Positions 53,617 to 63,277 of a stretch of DNA of 64,000 nucleotides are shown in pieces (within the stretch, counting starts at the first letter, position 1; each line of letters begins with the position of its first letter). The position numbers and the translations under genes were made by a program. This DNA comes from an uncultured Pirellulaceae bacterium (GTDB lineage Bacteria; Planctomycetota; Planctomycetia; Pirellulales; Pirellulaceae). A model generated the notes under the pieces. The model was not told the origin of the DNA. It ran no database searches and saw only the letters and a program-made list of their open reading frames with translations. The stretch spans positions 1 through 64,000 of the forward strand of contig CALFUT010000023.1 of assembly GCA_937929805.1 (NCBI GenBank). Direction: 5' to 3'.

Positions 53617-54231
53617 ATGTCAACTTTCGTCTTGGTTCTAGGAACTCGTAACGCAAAAAAGCAGCGCGAGTTGGAGATGCTGCTTTCGCCGTATAACATT
53701 TTGCTGAAAAGTTTGGCCGATCTTCCCGATTCGATCGAGGTCGAGGAAACTGGCACCACGTTTGAAGAAAATGCGACCCTAAAAGCCGTCCAGCAAGCCA
53801 AACACTTGAGCCAATGGGTCTTGGGAGAGGACAGCGGTCTAAGCGTGGAAGCGTTGGGCGGTGCACCTGGTGTTTACTCGGCCCGATTCTCCGGCCCTGA
53901 TGCCACCGACGAAAAAAACAACGCGTTGCTGCTTGAGAAACTGCAGGACGTGCCGCTAGAAAAACGAACGGCGTGGTACACGTGCCACATGACCTTATCC
54001 GATCCGCAAGGCAACGTTCACATCCAATGCGAGCGACGTTGCTACGGAAGGATTTTGCCGCAGCAGCACGGATCGGGCGGCTTTGGGTACGATCCGATGT
54101 TTGAAATCCCCGAATATCATCAGACGTTCGGACAACTGGGAGACGCCGTCAAGTCCGTCCTCAGCCACCGTGCCCGAGCCAATCGTGACTTCGTGCCGCA
54201 GTTGTTGAGTATCATTTCGACGCTGGGCTGA
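53617..54231 (+). CDS. rdgB: dITP/XTP pyrophosphatase
   Basis: Non-canonical purine NTP pyrophosphatase of the RdgB/HAM1 family, 204 residues, removing dITP, XTP and related nucleotides. Family motifs: L-G-T-R-N-A-K-K-Q-R-E-L (about 8-19), the F-E-E-N-A-T-L-K-A box near 50, E-D-S-G-L-S-V-E-A-L-G-G-A-P-G-V-Y-S-A-R-F (about 71-91), and the C-terminal G-S-G-G-F-G-Y-D-P-M-F and S-H-R-A-R-A. Complete length. Probably cotranscribed with the propeller gene; converges on holB. Confidence 0.95.
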   Translation: MSTFVLVLGTRNAKKQRELEMLLSPYNILLKSLADLPDSIEVEETGTTFEENATLKAVQQAKHLSQWVLGEDSGLSVEALGGAPGVYSARFSGPDATDEKNNALLLEKLQDVPLEKRTAWYTCHMTLSDPQGNVHIQCERRCYGRILPQQHGSGGFGYDPMFEIPEYHQTFGQLGDAVKSVLSHRARANRDFVPQLLSIISTLG

Positions 54232-54363
54232 TTAAACATGCGGAACGGCTTTCATTTGACCGCGAAAAAGAACCAGACGAATGAGAACGAGGAAGTTCTG
54301 CACGCTCTTCCAAATTCGGGGTTCAAAAATGTGGCGTCGAAGCGACGATAAACCGTGGCTTCG

Positions 54364-55455
54364 CTACACCAACGCCAAACCGCGACCTAGGCGGCTTAGG
54401 TCTCGCAGCCAAGCGTCGACGGCATTGGCAGGACTGACATTCGCGGCAATCTGTTGTTGAAAATCGCCGCAGCGGTGAATGCAAACCCCACACCGTTCGG
54501 CCAACTCCTCACCAGAAAGTCCGTCCGAATTTTGAACAAACGAATCGACCGCGTTCGCCATCACCGCATCCATGACCACGCCTTCGGATCGGCTACCCGT
54601 CGCGGCCAGAAACCCCTGCCGGTAGAACTCGATTGCCAGATCACCGATCAATGCCAGACGAGCCCGTTTGGTTGCACCGTCTTTTCCAGCGGCGTCAACG
54701 AATCCGATCACAGCTTTCGTGAACCCATTCCACTGCGGATCCATCTCGGTCAGATACGAGTACAACTGCTTGCGAAATTCGCACACTTCAGATTCAGACA
54801 ATTGAACGGCCAGCGTGACACTTCCGTTGGAAGCTGCCGCCAGTTCATCGATTGGCAAATCGGATTCCAAATCGTTCATTCGGTTCAACAAGTTGGCCAC
54901 TTGCTCATTCGATAATGCTGAAAACCGAACGACTTGGCTTCGGGACACAATCGTCGAAAGTTGACGTTGCTCGCTGGTGCCGATCAACATTAACAGCGAA
55001 TTTGGTGGGGGCTCCTCTAATGTTTTCAGCAAACAGTTAGCACTTTCTTGATTTAAGAAATCTGCGTCGTCGATGATCGCAATTTTGCGCCCACCCATGA
55101 AAGGTTTGAGTCCAATATCGTGGCACAAACCCCTTTGCCGGCGGTGCTCCCGATCACCGATGAAGGTTTCGACCGGAATGAACGCTTTGTCGGCCGGTTT
55201 GGAAATCAGAATCAGGTCGGGATGAGTCTTTGCGGACACCTGCTGACACGACGGACAGTTTCCGCACGCCTCCAATTCCTGTGGTGGATTGGCCGAACAC
55301 AGCAACGCCTGAGCCAACTTAAGCGCGAAGGTATGCTTGCCGACGCCGGCCGGCCCCACGAACAAGTACGTGCTGGCCAATCGGTTGCGCACGATACTGC
55401 GACGAAAACGATCAATCGCGTCTTCGTGACCTGTAAGATCATCCCAAGGCATCAA
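54364..55455 (-). CDS. holB: DNA polymerase III subunit delta'
   Basis: Clamp-loader subunit of 363 residues. An AAA+ module with Walker A G-P-A-G-V-G-K-H-T (about 35-43), a zinc-binding set of cysteines (C-x-N-C-x-x-C, about 63-70, with a further Cys in C-S-A-N), the sensor/Walker B I-I-D-D-A-D-F-L-N-Q-E-S-A-N-C-L-L-K-T-L-E-E-P-P (about 125-150) and the S-R-S-Q-V sensor. Like other delta' proteins it need not hydrolyse ATP. It overlaps tmk by 4 nt, the common tmk-holB pairing. Confidence 0.93.
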   Translation of the reverse strand: MMPWDDLTGHEDAIDRFRRSIVRNRLASTYLFVGPAGVGKHTFALKLAQALLCSANPPQELEACGNCPSCQQVSAKTHPDLILISKPADKAFIPVETFIGDREHRRQRGLCHDIGLKPFMGGRKIAIIDDADFLNQESANCLLKTLEEPPPNSLLMLIGTSEQRQLSTIVSRSQVVRFSALSNEQVANLLNRMNDLESDLPIDELAAASNGSVTLAVQLSESEVCEFRKQLYSYLTEMDPQWNGFTKAVIGFVDAAGKDGATKRARLALIGDLAIEFYRQGFLAATGSRSEGVVMDAVMANAVDSFVQNSDGLSGEELAERCGVCIHRCGDFQQQIAANVSPANAVDAWLRDLSRLGRGLALV

Positions 55456-56075
55456 GAATCCTCCTGCCGGTCGTCAATCAACTTCTGGGCGACGGTTTGG
55501 ATCTCTTGTGCCACGTGATCCGGGTGCTGTGACGCATCGACAACGAAAACCTGATCTGGAAATCGCTTGGCTTCCGTCAAAAATCCGTCACGCACTTTCT
55601 GCATGTACTCGGTGCCACGTGACTCCATTCGATCGAGCGACTTGCCAATCCGTTCCATCGCGGTGTCGACGGGCAAATCCAGCACGAAGGTTGCGTCGGG
55701 CATCAAGCCATCGGTTGCGATCCGGTTGACCTGCCAAATCGAATCGGAAGACAAGTCCGACGCGTGGCCTTGATAGACGACCGTCGACCAAAGGTATCGA
55801 TCCAGAACGACGGTCTTTTCTGCCGCCAGAGCCGGCTTGATTATTTCCTCGACCAACTGAGTCCGGGCGGCCGTGAACAGCATCATTTCCGTTCGCATGT
55901 GGATCGGCATCGAGTGCTTCGCGAGCAAAATAGCTCGTAAAGCTTCGCCCACTTCTGTACTTCCGGGATCCGCACAGGTTACGACTTCGTGCCCCATCGA
56001 TTCAAGCCAACCGTTAAACCGGTTCAGCTGGGTCGATTTACCGGCTCCGTCGATCCCTTCGAATACAAAAAACAT
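55452..56075 (-). CDS. tmk: Thymidylate kinase
   Basis: dTMP kinase of 207 residues, making dTDP. The P-loop F-E-G-I-D-G-A-G-K-S-T-Q opens at residue 4. The D-P-G-S-T-E segment (usual D/E-P-G-x-T) is near 35, the V-L-D-R-Y-x-W-S-T-V-V-Y-Q-G motif near 94, and the L-D-L-P-V-D-T-A-M-E-R phrase near 128. ATG 56075 is chosen because it starts at the family N-terminus; an earlier start adds a basic extension. It overlaps holB by ATGA, suggesting coupling. Confidence 0.95.
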   Translation of the reverse strand: MFFVFEGIDGAGKSTQLNRFNGWLESMGHEVVTCADPGSTEVGEALRAILLAKHSMPIHMRTEMMLFTAARTQLVEEIIKPALAAEKTVVLDRYLWSTVVYQGHASDLSSDSIWQVNRIATDGLMPDATFVLDLPVDTAMERIGKSLDRMESRGTEYMQKVRDGFLTEAKRFPDQVFVVDASQHPDHVAQEIQTVAQKLIDDRQEDS

Positions 56076-56203
56076 GCAGTGCGTTTTCCAACTGTGTAAT
56101 TGACGGCCCCGAGATTGATTTCTCACAGCACCTTACGGCCTCCGACGGCGCGGCGACCGCTGGAACATGACTACCGGCCGTTCGCTGCAACCACCACAAA
56201 CCT

Positions 56204-58129
56204 TTATTCGCTTGCGGCCGCCTTCGCTTCAGGAGCCGCGTCCGTTCGCCGGGCGGAAGTAAGCTCCGAACGGTTCAAAGCATTCCCCTCAACCACGTCT
56301 GAATGGACCGGATCCGCCTTGGATGAGGCGGGAACAGGGTCTTTTACCTGATTTGAATCCGGTTCACCACCAGTTTCCTGACCATCCGTCTTAGCGCCGG
56401 AATCAGCGCCGGAATCTTCTAAATCGCCGTCGTCAGCGACGTCTTCTTCTGACTCGTCAATCGATTCACGCCCGGACCGCTCTTCCTCTAACTCCTCGGT
56501 CGTGGGCAAATTATCCGGTTCCCCCTGAGCAGAACGAAAATCGATGAACTCCTGCATGGGGAAATCATCTGGCCACTCACGGTTGGTGATGTCGAGCATA
56601 TCTTTCAGCTCAATCATTGAATCCGCCAAGTCATCTGCGAAAACACCTTCTCTCAAATCAGGATGCTTTTTGATAACGTCATCCCACTGCTCAAACGCGT
56701 CAAGGTATAAAGAAATCGCCCCCGTTCGAGTAATTGATTTCTCGCCGCTCTTGAAGTCGACTCTGAATTCATCATCGTAGATCGATCGGCGACGCATTTG
56801 CTCGGCATCGTACAGTGCCTGACGAGCAAGTAGCGTAGGCGTCTCGGATTCGGCCAAAGTTCGAGCTCTCCAGTATCGGTAGTTCACAATCTGCGAGTCC
56901 TTCGAGATCGTTTGCATCTGCTTCTTGACTTGATTGATGTCTGACAGCACTCGTTGCGATTCCAGCCGATTTTCTTCACTCGCGGCCGTTGCGACTCGAG
57001 AATCCAGATCCTTATCAAGCCCCTCAATTCGCGAGTTCGCCTGACGCGCTAAACGCAGTTCTTCATCACCCCGCTGATCAACCGGCAGCGACAAAGCATA
57101 TTCTTCCTCCGGCGTCAGATTCGCCAACGTCTTTAGCTCGGCCCGCAAACGGTCTCGTTCCTCGGGGGCCAACTCATCCAACTTCGCTCGCAGTTGTTCC
57201 AGCCGGCTTTCGTACTCCGCCATCCCTTCAAGCGTGATCGTCACGCCTAGCGAGTTCGTAATTTTGTCTTGGCCATAGTCCAACCATTCCGCGTGAGCCC
57301 GCCGCCAGTTCTCCTGAATGATTTCGTCGGATCGAAATTCTTCCTGCAATGACAGCGACTGATTTCGCAACTGAGCCGGACGCTTCATGAAGAACATGAT
57401 ATCGCTGGTTTGCTGTGTACCGATCGCAGAATCAACCAAGTCGCGAGATTTGTCATACCATTGATAAGCCATCCTCCAGCTGTCTGGCCCGTAGGAGCGC
57501 GTGTCATAAGAATCGGGATCGATCATATCTGACATCTGCTCATGAAATTCATCGTCTTCGCGAAACATGCGACGAAAAGATTCTTTCTCGTCAGACTTTC
57601 CAAATTTGTTCCCCGTGAAGAATCCCAGATTATCCGACATCCGGTGATCTGTTTTGTTATATGGAATGCCTCGTTTCAGGAAATCCAAACCTTTCTTGAC
57701 CCAGTGATAGCGATACTCGTAGTCATCGAACTCCATCGAAACGTTGTACGCCAAGTTATGAGCCTGAAACTCCCAGACTTTGATGAAGTTTGGCTGAATC
57801 TTGGTCAACGCCTCCAGCGTCGCCGCAAGCTGATCATAGTTCTCGGTTTTCTTGTACTCGATCGCCTGCAGCCACAGCATGTTGACTGCCACGCCCCGCA
57901 AACCCAGCGAGGCCAACTTCATTGTTTCACTAGCGGGATCAATTTCGGACAATTGCGATTGAGACAGATTGTATTCGTCACGCAGCTGAGATAGTTTTCC
58001 GCCCGAATTGCTATCCTCGATGTTTTCAGCTCGTTGGGCAGGCCGCGAAATCAGCGACATCGGAATCAACAGCGCGACGATCGCCACGAGGTAAATGATT
58101 TTTCTGATGAAGGGGCTTAACTGGCTCAC
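56204..58129 (-). CDS. Large membrane-anchored partner of an ABC exporter
   Basis: A 641-residue protein I do not recognise by name. An N-terminal signal or anchor helix (about 10-27) is followed by a mostly helical region with TPR-like character (Q-A-I-E-Y-K-K-T-E-N-Y-D-Q-L-A-A-T-L, residues 90-107). A coiled-coil stretch occurs at about 300-400 (E-S-R-L-E-Q-L-R-A-K-L-D-E-L). The C-terminal 100 residues are strongly acidic and disordered. Its start overlaps the ABC permease stop by 4 nt, so it is the third gene of that operon and probably an extracytoplasmic component. Function unknown. Confidence 0.78.
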   Translation of the reverse strand: MSQLSPFIRKIIYLVAIVALLIPMSLISRPAQRAENIEDSNSGGKLSQLRDEYNLSQSQLSEIDPASETMKLASLGLRGVAVNMLWLQAIEYKKTENYDQLAATLEALTKIQPNFIKVWEFQAHNLAYNVSMEFDDYEYRYHWVKKGLDFLKRGIPYNKTDHRMSDNLGFFTGNKFGKSDEKESFRRMFREDDEFHEQMSDMIDPDSYDTRSYGPDSWRMAYQWYDKSRDLVDSAIGTQQTSDIMFFMKRPAQLRNQSLSLQEEFRSDEIIQENWRRAHAEWLDYGQDKITNSLGVTITLEGMAEYESRLEQLRAKLDELAPEERDRLRAELKTLANLTPEEEYALSLPVDQRGDEELRLARQANSRIEGLDKDLDSRVATAASEENRLESQRVLSDINQVKKQMQTISKDSQIVNYRYWRARTLAESETPTLLARQALYDAEQMRRRSIYDDEFRVDFKSGEKSITRTGAISLYLDAFEQWDDVIKKHPDLREGVFADDLADSMIELKDMLDITNREWPDDFPMQEFIDFRSAQGEPDNLPTTEELEEERSGRESIDESEEDVADDGDLEDSGADSGAKTDGQETGGEPDSNQVKDPVPASSKADPVHSDVVEGNALNRSELTSARRTDAAPEAKAAASE

Positions 58130-60117
58130 TTGGCAATCTCCCGTGTCTTTAGCGCGAAGTAACCCAAAATGGTTAGGCCAACAACAAATGCGGCAGTGAT
58201 GACCATCGCAACAATCAGTCGCTGAGGATCAATCGAATAACCGTACGTCAAGAAGTCAGAAAAATCCAACTGCGAGAAATCCGGGGCTAAGTAAGTCAGG
58301 CCAGCCAAAAGCCAGACCAGCAATTTATCAATCTGCTCCATCGCCGTGGTTAACACGCCAGTCTCAAGGCTAACCTGCATGTTCTGTTGGGTGATCACCC
58401 GAACGAACGATTCGATGGGGCCGCCACCATCGGTATCAGGAAGCGTCAGTTCACGCACGAAACCGCTGTAAAAACCAAGAATCGCCATCACCACAATTCC
58501 CAACATCGTGACCGGCGTATTTAGGAACGTGCTGAATGCAACTCCCATCGCAATGATGATCATCAACTGGCACCAAATCCCAAGGTAACCCTTGAAAAAG
58601 TTTAACCAGTAGAGCGTGTCCCCGGCTCGGAAATAAACGTCCGCCCGAGCGACTCCCAAAAACTGCCCCGGATCGCGACAGGAAAGACTTAGCAACAGGT
58701 TCCCGTTCTTGGCGTAGTCATCGAACAGGTCGTATTCTCCCTGCCCGACAATCGAGCCATCGGGTGCCAGCAGTTTACCAACCAGCTTGCGAGGTATCGG
58801 CAGCGTCTGAAGCGTGTACTCGTTTGTTTCAAACGTGATCATGTCAGACACAAATCGGTTGTCGACTTCCGGGTTGTCTGGAACACTTTCAAATTCCAAC
58901 CCTGCCATGACTCGTTTTTCAACGTTAGCCTTGTAGGTCCGGAAAACACTTAGGCTCATGTCTAACGGAATCACCTCAGTGCGTCGAAACAGCGATTCGC
59001 GAAGTCCGGAAAAACGAAATAGGCCTCGGGCCAACGAAGATTGAATTCCTGATGATCCGCCATCGATGTAGCCGCGATATCCCCACTCGTTACCAACGTT
59101 CGTGCCACGGTCTTTCATGTCACCCGCACGATCACGAAACCGTAGCGAATCGGCGTAGACTGGGACACGAGCTCGAAAGTAGCCAACCGAAGACCCAAGC
59201 TGAATCCGCGCATCTTTTCCTTCACCGTCAACGGTTACTGGATGAGTGTGACCTCCGATCGGGTGGCACACGACACGTCGATACTTTACCCGACCGTTTG
59301 GCAACTTCTCTGAGTCCACCACGTTCGACGCAACCAACGGAGGCGAATCGGCGTCTCGGATATCCTCGACCAACTCCAAACGATGGCTGTGCCCCGAATC
59401 TTGAGTCGTCTGAGCCTCCATGACTGCGTTTTCAGAAACACGACGTCCGCTGAAACGAGACTTCCGACTGCCCTGATCAACCTCGACGAACGAAGACAAA
59501 GTTTGCGTATCACCAACCAGTTGATGCTCGTGCGAAAGCCCACGCCACACGAAAAAGAAACTGATCACGGCCATCAACGCAAGCAACGCTGTGCAGACGG
59601 CCCCCAACCCCATGATCCGCCCCAGCACAACCTCTGAAGATCGAACTGGCTTGGTGACCACGGTGTAGATTGTTTTATTCTTGATGTCCTCTGGCAAGCT
59701 GAATGCGCTGACCAGCATCCCCATTAGCAGGACCAGCATCTGCGTGCCCCACATCACGAAGTTCACGTAGATTCGGTCGGGATGCTCGCTGGACGAATTC
59801 AAAAACCAGCCACCAAACAGTAACATCGCCGCAAAAATCGCGAACGTCACCAGCAAAACACGTCGCCGCAGTGCTTCTTTTGCGGTCAGTCGGGCAATCG
59901 CCACTAGCCGTCGAAGCGACATACCCAAAAAATCAGGAATCGCATCGCCAATCACTTGGGCGACTACGTAAAATGCTTCGAAAGGACCGTGGCGAAAGAC
60001 AGCAACCACGTAGCCTACGAAAAGGCCGAGCAGAATCGCGGCGACAAGGATCGCTAAAAACAGTAGCGACCCCGGGCCAATCCATTGGAAAAAGTCGGGA
60101 AATCTTTCGACGACCAT
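58126..60117 (-). CDS. ABC-2 type transporter permease with large extracytoplasmic insert
   Basis: A 663-residue permease. Hydrophobic helices cluster at the N-terminus (about 15-40, 85-110, 120-140, 170-195) and the C-terminus (about 525-545, 550-570, 600-615, 640-660), in the pattern of ABC-2 exporters. Between them lies a soluble region of about 320 residues, unusual for the family. The N-terminal region carries K-T-I-Y-T-V-V-T-K-P-V-R-S-S-E, a phrase common in such permeases. It is encoded after its ATPase and before the large partner protein. Substrate unknown; the cluster may serve envelope export. Confidence 0.85.
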   Translation of the reverse strand: MVVERFPDFFQWIGPGSLLFLAILVAAILLGLFVGYVVAVFRHGPFEAFYVVAQVIGDAIPDFLGMSLRRLVAIARLTAKEALRRRVLLVTFAIFAAMLLFGGWFLNSSSEHPDRIYVNFVMWGTQMLVLLMGMLVSAFSLPEDIKNKTIYTVVTKPVRSSEVVLGRIMGLGAVCTALLALMAVISFFFVWRGLSHEHQLVGDTQTLSSFVEVDQGSRKSRFSGRRVSENAVMEAQTTQDSGHSHRLELVEDIRDADSPPLVASNVVDSEKLPNGRVKYRRVVCHPIGGHTHPVTVDGEGKDARIQLGSSVGYFRARVPVYADSLRFRDRAGDMKDRGTNVGNEWGYRGYIDGGSSGIQSSLARGLFRFSGLRESLFRRTEVIPLDMSLSVFRTYKANVEKRVMAGLEFESVPDNPEVDNRFVSDMITFETNEYTLQTLPIPRKLVGKLLAPDGSIVGQGEYDLFDDYAKNGNLLLSLSCRDPGQFLGVARADVYFRAGDTLYWLNFFKGYLGIWCQLMIIIAMGVAFSTFLNTPVTMLGIVVMAILGFYSGFVRELTLPDTDGGGPIESFVRVITQQNMQVSLETGVLTTAMEQIDKLLVWLLAGLTYLAPDFSQLDFSDFLTYGYSIDPQRLIVAMVITAAFVVGLTILGYFALKTREIAK

Positions 60118-60125
60118 TAGACGAA

Positions 60126-60166
60126 GTTTTCAGTGTTCAGTGTGAAGTTTTCAGTGTGAAGCTTTT
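60126..60166. repeat. TTTTCAG-related short repeat
   Basis: TTTTCAGTG, TTCAGTGTGAAG, TTTTCAGTGTGAAG and CTTTTCAG lie between the ATPase and permease genes of the ABC cluster. Degenerate relative of the heptamer array at 499-636. Confidence 0.5.
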
Positions 60167-60199
60167 CAGCGCGGAGCGATAGCCAACCGGCCAAGGTCG

Positions 60200-61180
60200 C
60201 TAGTTTGACTCGACGCCCGAGGAACGATGTCCCGGACGAGCCTGACTCTCGCGGACGATATCGAGGAACAACTCCTCCAGCGTGGTCCGAGGATTTTCGA
60301 CCGACAGCACCTCGCCACCGTGCTTGGCGATAACCGCTCGAATCTCCTCGGCGGCGGACTCGGGTAGGTTCTTCGCACGGATTTGCGTTTCGTCACTCAC
60401 CTGCAGCAAACTGTCGACCCGGCCCAGTTCTTTCAAGTCACCTTGGTAAAGGACCGCGATTCGGTCACACACGTCCTGCACGTCGGCCAACAGGTGACTA
60501 CACATGATGATCGTTTTACCTTGGTCCCGAAGCTTCAGGATCATGTCCTTCATCTCGCGTGTTCCCAGTGGATCCAAACCAGACGTCGGTTCGTCCAACA
60601 GGATCAATTCAGGATCGTTGATCAAAGCCTGAGCCAGACCAATTCTGCGAGTCATCCCTTTGGAGTACTCCTTCAGTTGACGCCGCTTGGCCCAAGTCAG
60701 CCCCACTTGTTCGATCAGCGATTCCACTCGCTCCTTGCGAACAGCGGCCGGCATATCGAACAAACGCCCGTAGAAGTCCAGCGTCTCTTCGGCAGTAAGG
60801 AATTTGTACAGATACGATTCCTCGGGCAAGTAACCAATACGCTCGTTCTTGGTCACCTCCGTCGCGTTTTTGCCAAACACGAGCGCTCGTCCGCTGGTTG
60901 GGAACAGCAGCCCCAGTAGCAACTTGATCGTCGTCGACTTGCCCGAACCGTTGGGGCCCAGCAGCCCAAAAATCTCGCCCTTACGAACTTCCAGATCCAA
61001 CGCGTTCAAAGCGCGGACTTTCTGACGTCCCCAGAAGTCACGATAAATTTTGGTCAGGTTTTGTGTCTCGACCACCACATTGGGGTCGTAGTCGGGGTTG
61101 GTTTGCTCAAGCCGAGTGACTTGTTCGGACTTGGGGCTGTCTTCCACGGCTGAGGAAGCGGATGAATTTTCGGTGCTCAT
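60200..61180 (-). CDS. ABC transporter ATP-binding protein
   Basis: A 326-residue ATPase of the CcmA/ABC-2 exporter class. Walker [10 protein letters not shown] (about 77-85), Q-loop region R-I-G-Y-L-P-E-E (about 113), signature Y-S-K-G-M-T-R-R (about 165, the degenerate form usual in this class), Walker [14 protein letters not shown] and switch histidine C-S-H-L. An N-terminal acidic extension of about 40 residues precedes it. ATG 61180 (M-S-T-E-N) is used. First gene of the exporter operon, divergent from folC. Confidence 0.93.
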   Translation of the reverse strand: MSTENSSASSAVEDSPKSEQVTRLEQTNPDYDPNVVVETQNLTKIYRDFWGRQKVRALNALDLEVRKGEIFGLLGPNGSGKSTTIKLLLGLLFPTSGRALVFGKNATEVTKNERIGYLPEESYLYKFLTAEETLDFYGRLFDMPAAVRKERVESLIEQVGLTWAKRRQLKEYSKGMTRRIGLAQALINDPELILLDEPTSGLDPLGTREMKDMILKLRDQGKTIIMCSHLLADVQDVCDRIAVLYQGDLKELGRVDSLLQVSDETQIRAKNLPESAAEEIRAVIAKHGGEVLSVENPRTTLEELFLDIVRESQARPGHRSSGVESN

Positions 61181-61413
61181 CAATGAGTTCTCGAAGAATG
61201 GTGGGTCGTGCAGCAGGATTAGAAAGCACAACAAAAAACCGATTTTCAGCTACAACGGCAAATGATGCGGTCGTCCGAGACCACAACAAGGCGATATCCT
61301 CAAATTTTGCTACGCAGTTTTGGCCCCGCAGGTTCGACGGAGCCCTTTATCTTACTGAACATGATAGATATCGGTAAATTACGGTTCAACCAGCCTCCCA
61401 CCGAATTGAAGCC

Positions 61414-62832
61414 ATGACGACGCCCAGCCAGCCAACGCCCGATCGCGACCTGTCCAAAATTCTCGACAAGCTGTACGGTCGAATCAACTATGAGCGGCAG
61501 GTCCGAGTTTCGCCGGCAGGCTTCCGGCTGGACAAAATGCGTGAACTGCTTGACCGTTTGGGCAATCCCCAATCCGCGTGGCCTGCCATTCATGTCGCCG
61601 GCACCAAGGGCAAAGGATCAGTCACCACGATGGTCGGCAGCATTCTGACTACTTCCGGATTTCGAACCGGAGTCTACACATCCCCTCATCTTGAAAAAAT
61701 CAATCAGCGGATGGCGGTCGATGGCCAAGTGATCTCGGACACTCAACTACTGTCCGTCTTGGCAGAAATGGGGCCGGCGATCGAGGCAATGGATCTGGAA
61801 GCAGCCCGAAAGAACGGCAATGAATTGACCTTTTTTGAAATCACTACCGCAGCCGCAATGCTCTTCTTCGCTCAGCAATCGGTGGATTATGCGGTACTCG
61901 AAGTCGGGCTCGGTGGACGGCTAGATTCGACCAACGTCTGCGAACCCGCCGTTTGCGTGATTACCAACATCAGCCTTGATCACACACGACAACTTGGCAA
62001 CACGATCGGCAAAATCGCGAGAGAAAAAGCCGGGATCATCAAACCCGAAGTGCCTGTCATCAGCGGAGCCATTCAACCCGACGCGGCGGCGGCGATTGCG
62101 GAAGTCGCAGCAGAGAACTCGGCACATCTCGATCAACTGAACACAGATTTTTCCATCGAGCCACCTGCCGGACCGGTTGCCTCTGCAAAGAAAATGGCAT
62201 CCACATCATTTGCTGTGATTGGCAAAGCCGGGACGCAATCATTGGATGTCAAAGGAATCAAGCTAAGCCTGCCGGGCTCTCATCAACGAACAAACGCAGC
62301 ACTCGCCGTTGCTGCCGTCAGCTTGCTGGATGATCCCAAGAATCAGATCAGTCCAGATTCGATTCGTAAAGGACTGGCAGAGGCAACATTAGCGGGACGA
62401 GCTGAAATCGTATCGACTTCGCCACTGGTGATTCTGGATATCGCACACAACCCCGCGTCAGCCACCGCATTGGCCGAAACGCTAACGACCGAGATGCCGT
62501 CATGGCAAACTGCTGGCCGGCGCACAATCGTCTTTGCAACAACCCGGGATAAGGACGCCGCCACGATGCTAGTTGCTCTCGCAGACTGTTGCGATCGAAT
62601 CGTGCTGACACAGTACCAAAGCAATCCACGGAGCTTCAAACTAGATGAACTAATCGAGACAACCCGGTCATCCGAGTTATCAAGTGTATTTTCTAAAATC
62701 GAGGTCGACAATTTCCCAAATCCAAAAACGGCCCTTCAATCCGTTCTGGCCAACGCGACCGCCAACGACGCGATCTGCATCACGGGCTCGGCTTTTCTAG
62801 TCTCCGAACTTCGCCCCAGCTTCCGCGATTGA
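61414..62832 (+). CDS. folC: Folylpolyglutamate/dihydrofolate synthase
   Basis: Mur-ligase family enzyme of 472 residues that adds glutamate to folates, and possibly to dihydropteroate. The P-loop H-V-A-G-T-K-G-K-G-S-V (about 57-67), S-P-H-L-E-K-I-N-Q-R-M (about 91-101), E-V-G-L-G-G-R-L-D-S-T-N (about 161-172) and H-T-R-Q-L-G-N-T-I-G-K-I-A-x-E-K-A-G-I (about 188-206) are complete. The C-terminal domain begins near 325 with L-D-I-A-H-N-P-A-S-A. No neighbouring folate gene. Confidence 0.95.
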   Translation: MTTPSQPTPDRDLSKILDKLYGRINYERQVRVSPAGFRLDKMRELLDRLGNPQSAWPAIHVAGTKGKGSVTTMVGSILTTSGFRTGVYTSPHLEKINQRMAVDGQVISDTQLLSVLAEMGPAIEAMDLEAARKNGNELTFFEITTAAAMLFFAQQSVDYAVLEVGLGGRLDSTNVCEPAVCVITNISLDHTRQLGNTIGKIAREKAGIIKPEVPVISGAIQPDAAAAIAEVAAENSAHLDQLNTDFSIEPPAGPVASAKKMASTSFAVIGKAGTQSLDVKGIKLSLPGSHQRTNAALAVAAVSLLDDPKNQISPDSIRKGLAEATLAGRAEIVSTSPLVILDIAHNPASATALAETLTTEMPSWQTAGRRTIVFATTRDKDAATMLVALADCCDRIVLTQYQSNPRSFKLDELIETTRSSELSSVFSKIEVDNFPNPKTALQSVLANATANDAICITGSAFLVSELRPSFRD

Positions 62833-63003
62833 TACCGAAATCGTCGTGATTTTTGCGATTTGCGAGGCCACCAGCCCAAGTAGCCTGATTCTGTCAGTTG
62901 ATTCGTAATCTTTTTTGCGTTATTCTCTCCCCTCCCGAAAAGAACGCCGATAATGCCAATTTGGCAATTCATTTGAGTATAAGAATCGACAGGAACGAAC
63001 CGA

Positions 63004-63183
63004 ATGCGTAACGAACGCCACCGCGAGCTTGCACGCCGCAGAACTCGTAAGAAAAAAATGGAGCTGATTAAAAAGCGAGCCGCCAAGGCATCAGCTTCCG
63101 AGAAACAAGTATTGGCCGACAAGATTCGCCGCATGACTCCTGGAGCCGAAGAGTTGATCAAGTCACTTGGTCTTTCCAAGTAG
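63004..63183 (+). CDS. Small basic protein (59 residues)
   Basis: A very basic 59-residue protein, M-R-N-E-R-H-R-E-L-A-R-R-R-T-R-K-K-K at its start, then a helix A-S-A-S-E-K-Q-V-L-A-D-K-I-R-R-M-T-P-G-A. It resembles small planctomycete proteins of the DUF6800 type, by recollection of their R-R-x-R-K-K-K opening; this is not certain. The charge suggests nucleic-acid or ribosome contact. AGGAA lies about 10 nt before the ATG, and a strong terminator follows 23 nt after the stop, which supports a real independent gene. Confidence 0.8.
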   Translation: MRNERHRELARRRTRKKKMELIKKRAAKASASEKQVLADKIRRMTPGAEELIKSLGLSK

Positions 63184-63206
63184 GCGATCGCAGCGTACCA
63201 ACATTA

Positions 63207-63236
63207 AGCCAACGGGTTTTTCCGTTGGCTTTTTTT
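63207..63236 (+). terminator. Terminator after the small basic protein gene
   Basis: AGCCAACGG (63207-63215) pairs perfectly with CCGTTGGCT (63222-63230), loop GTTTTT, then a run of T to 63236. Confidence 0.9.
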
Positions 63237-63277
63237 GTCGGCCGATTTACACCTGAACGAAATTGGAACGATTAAGA

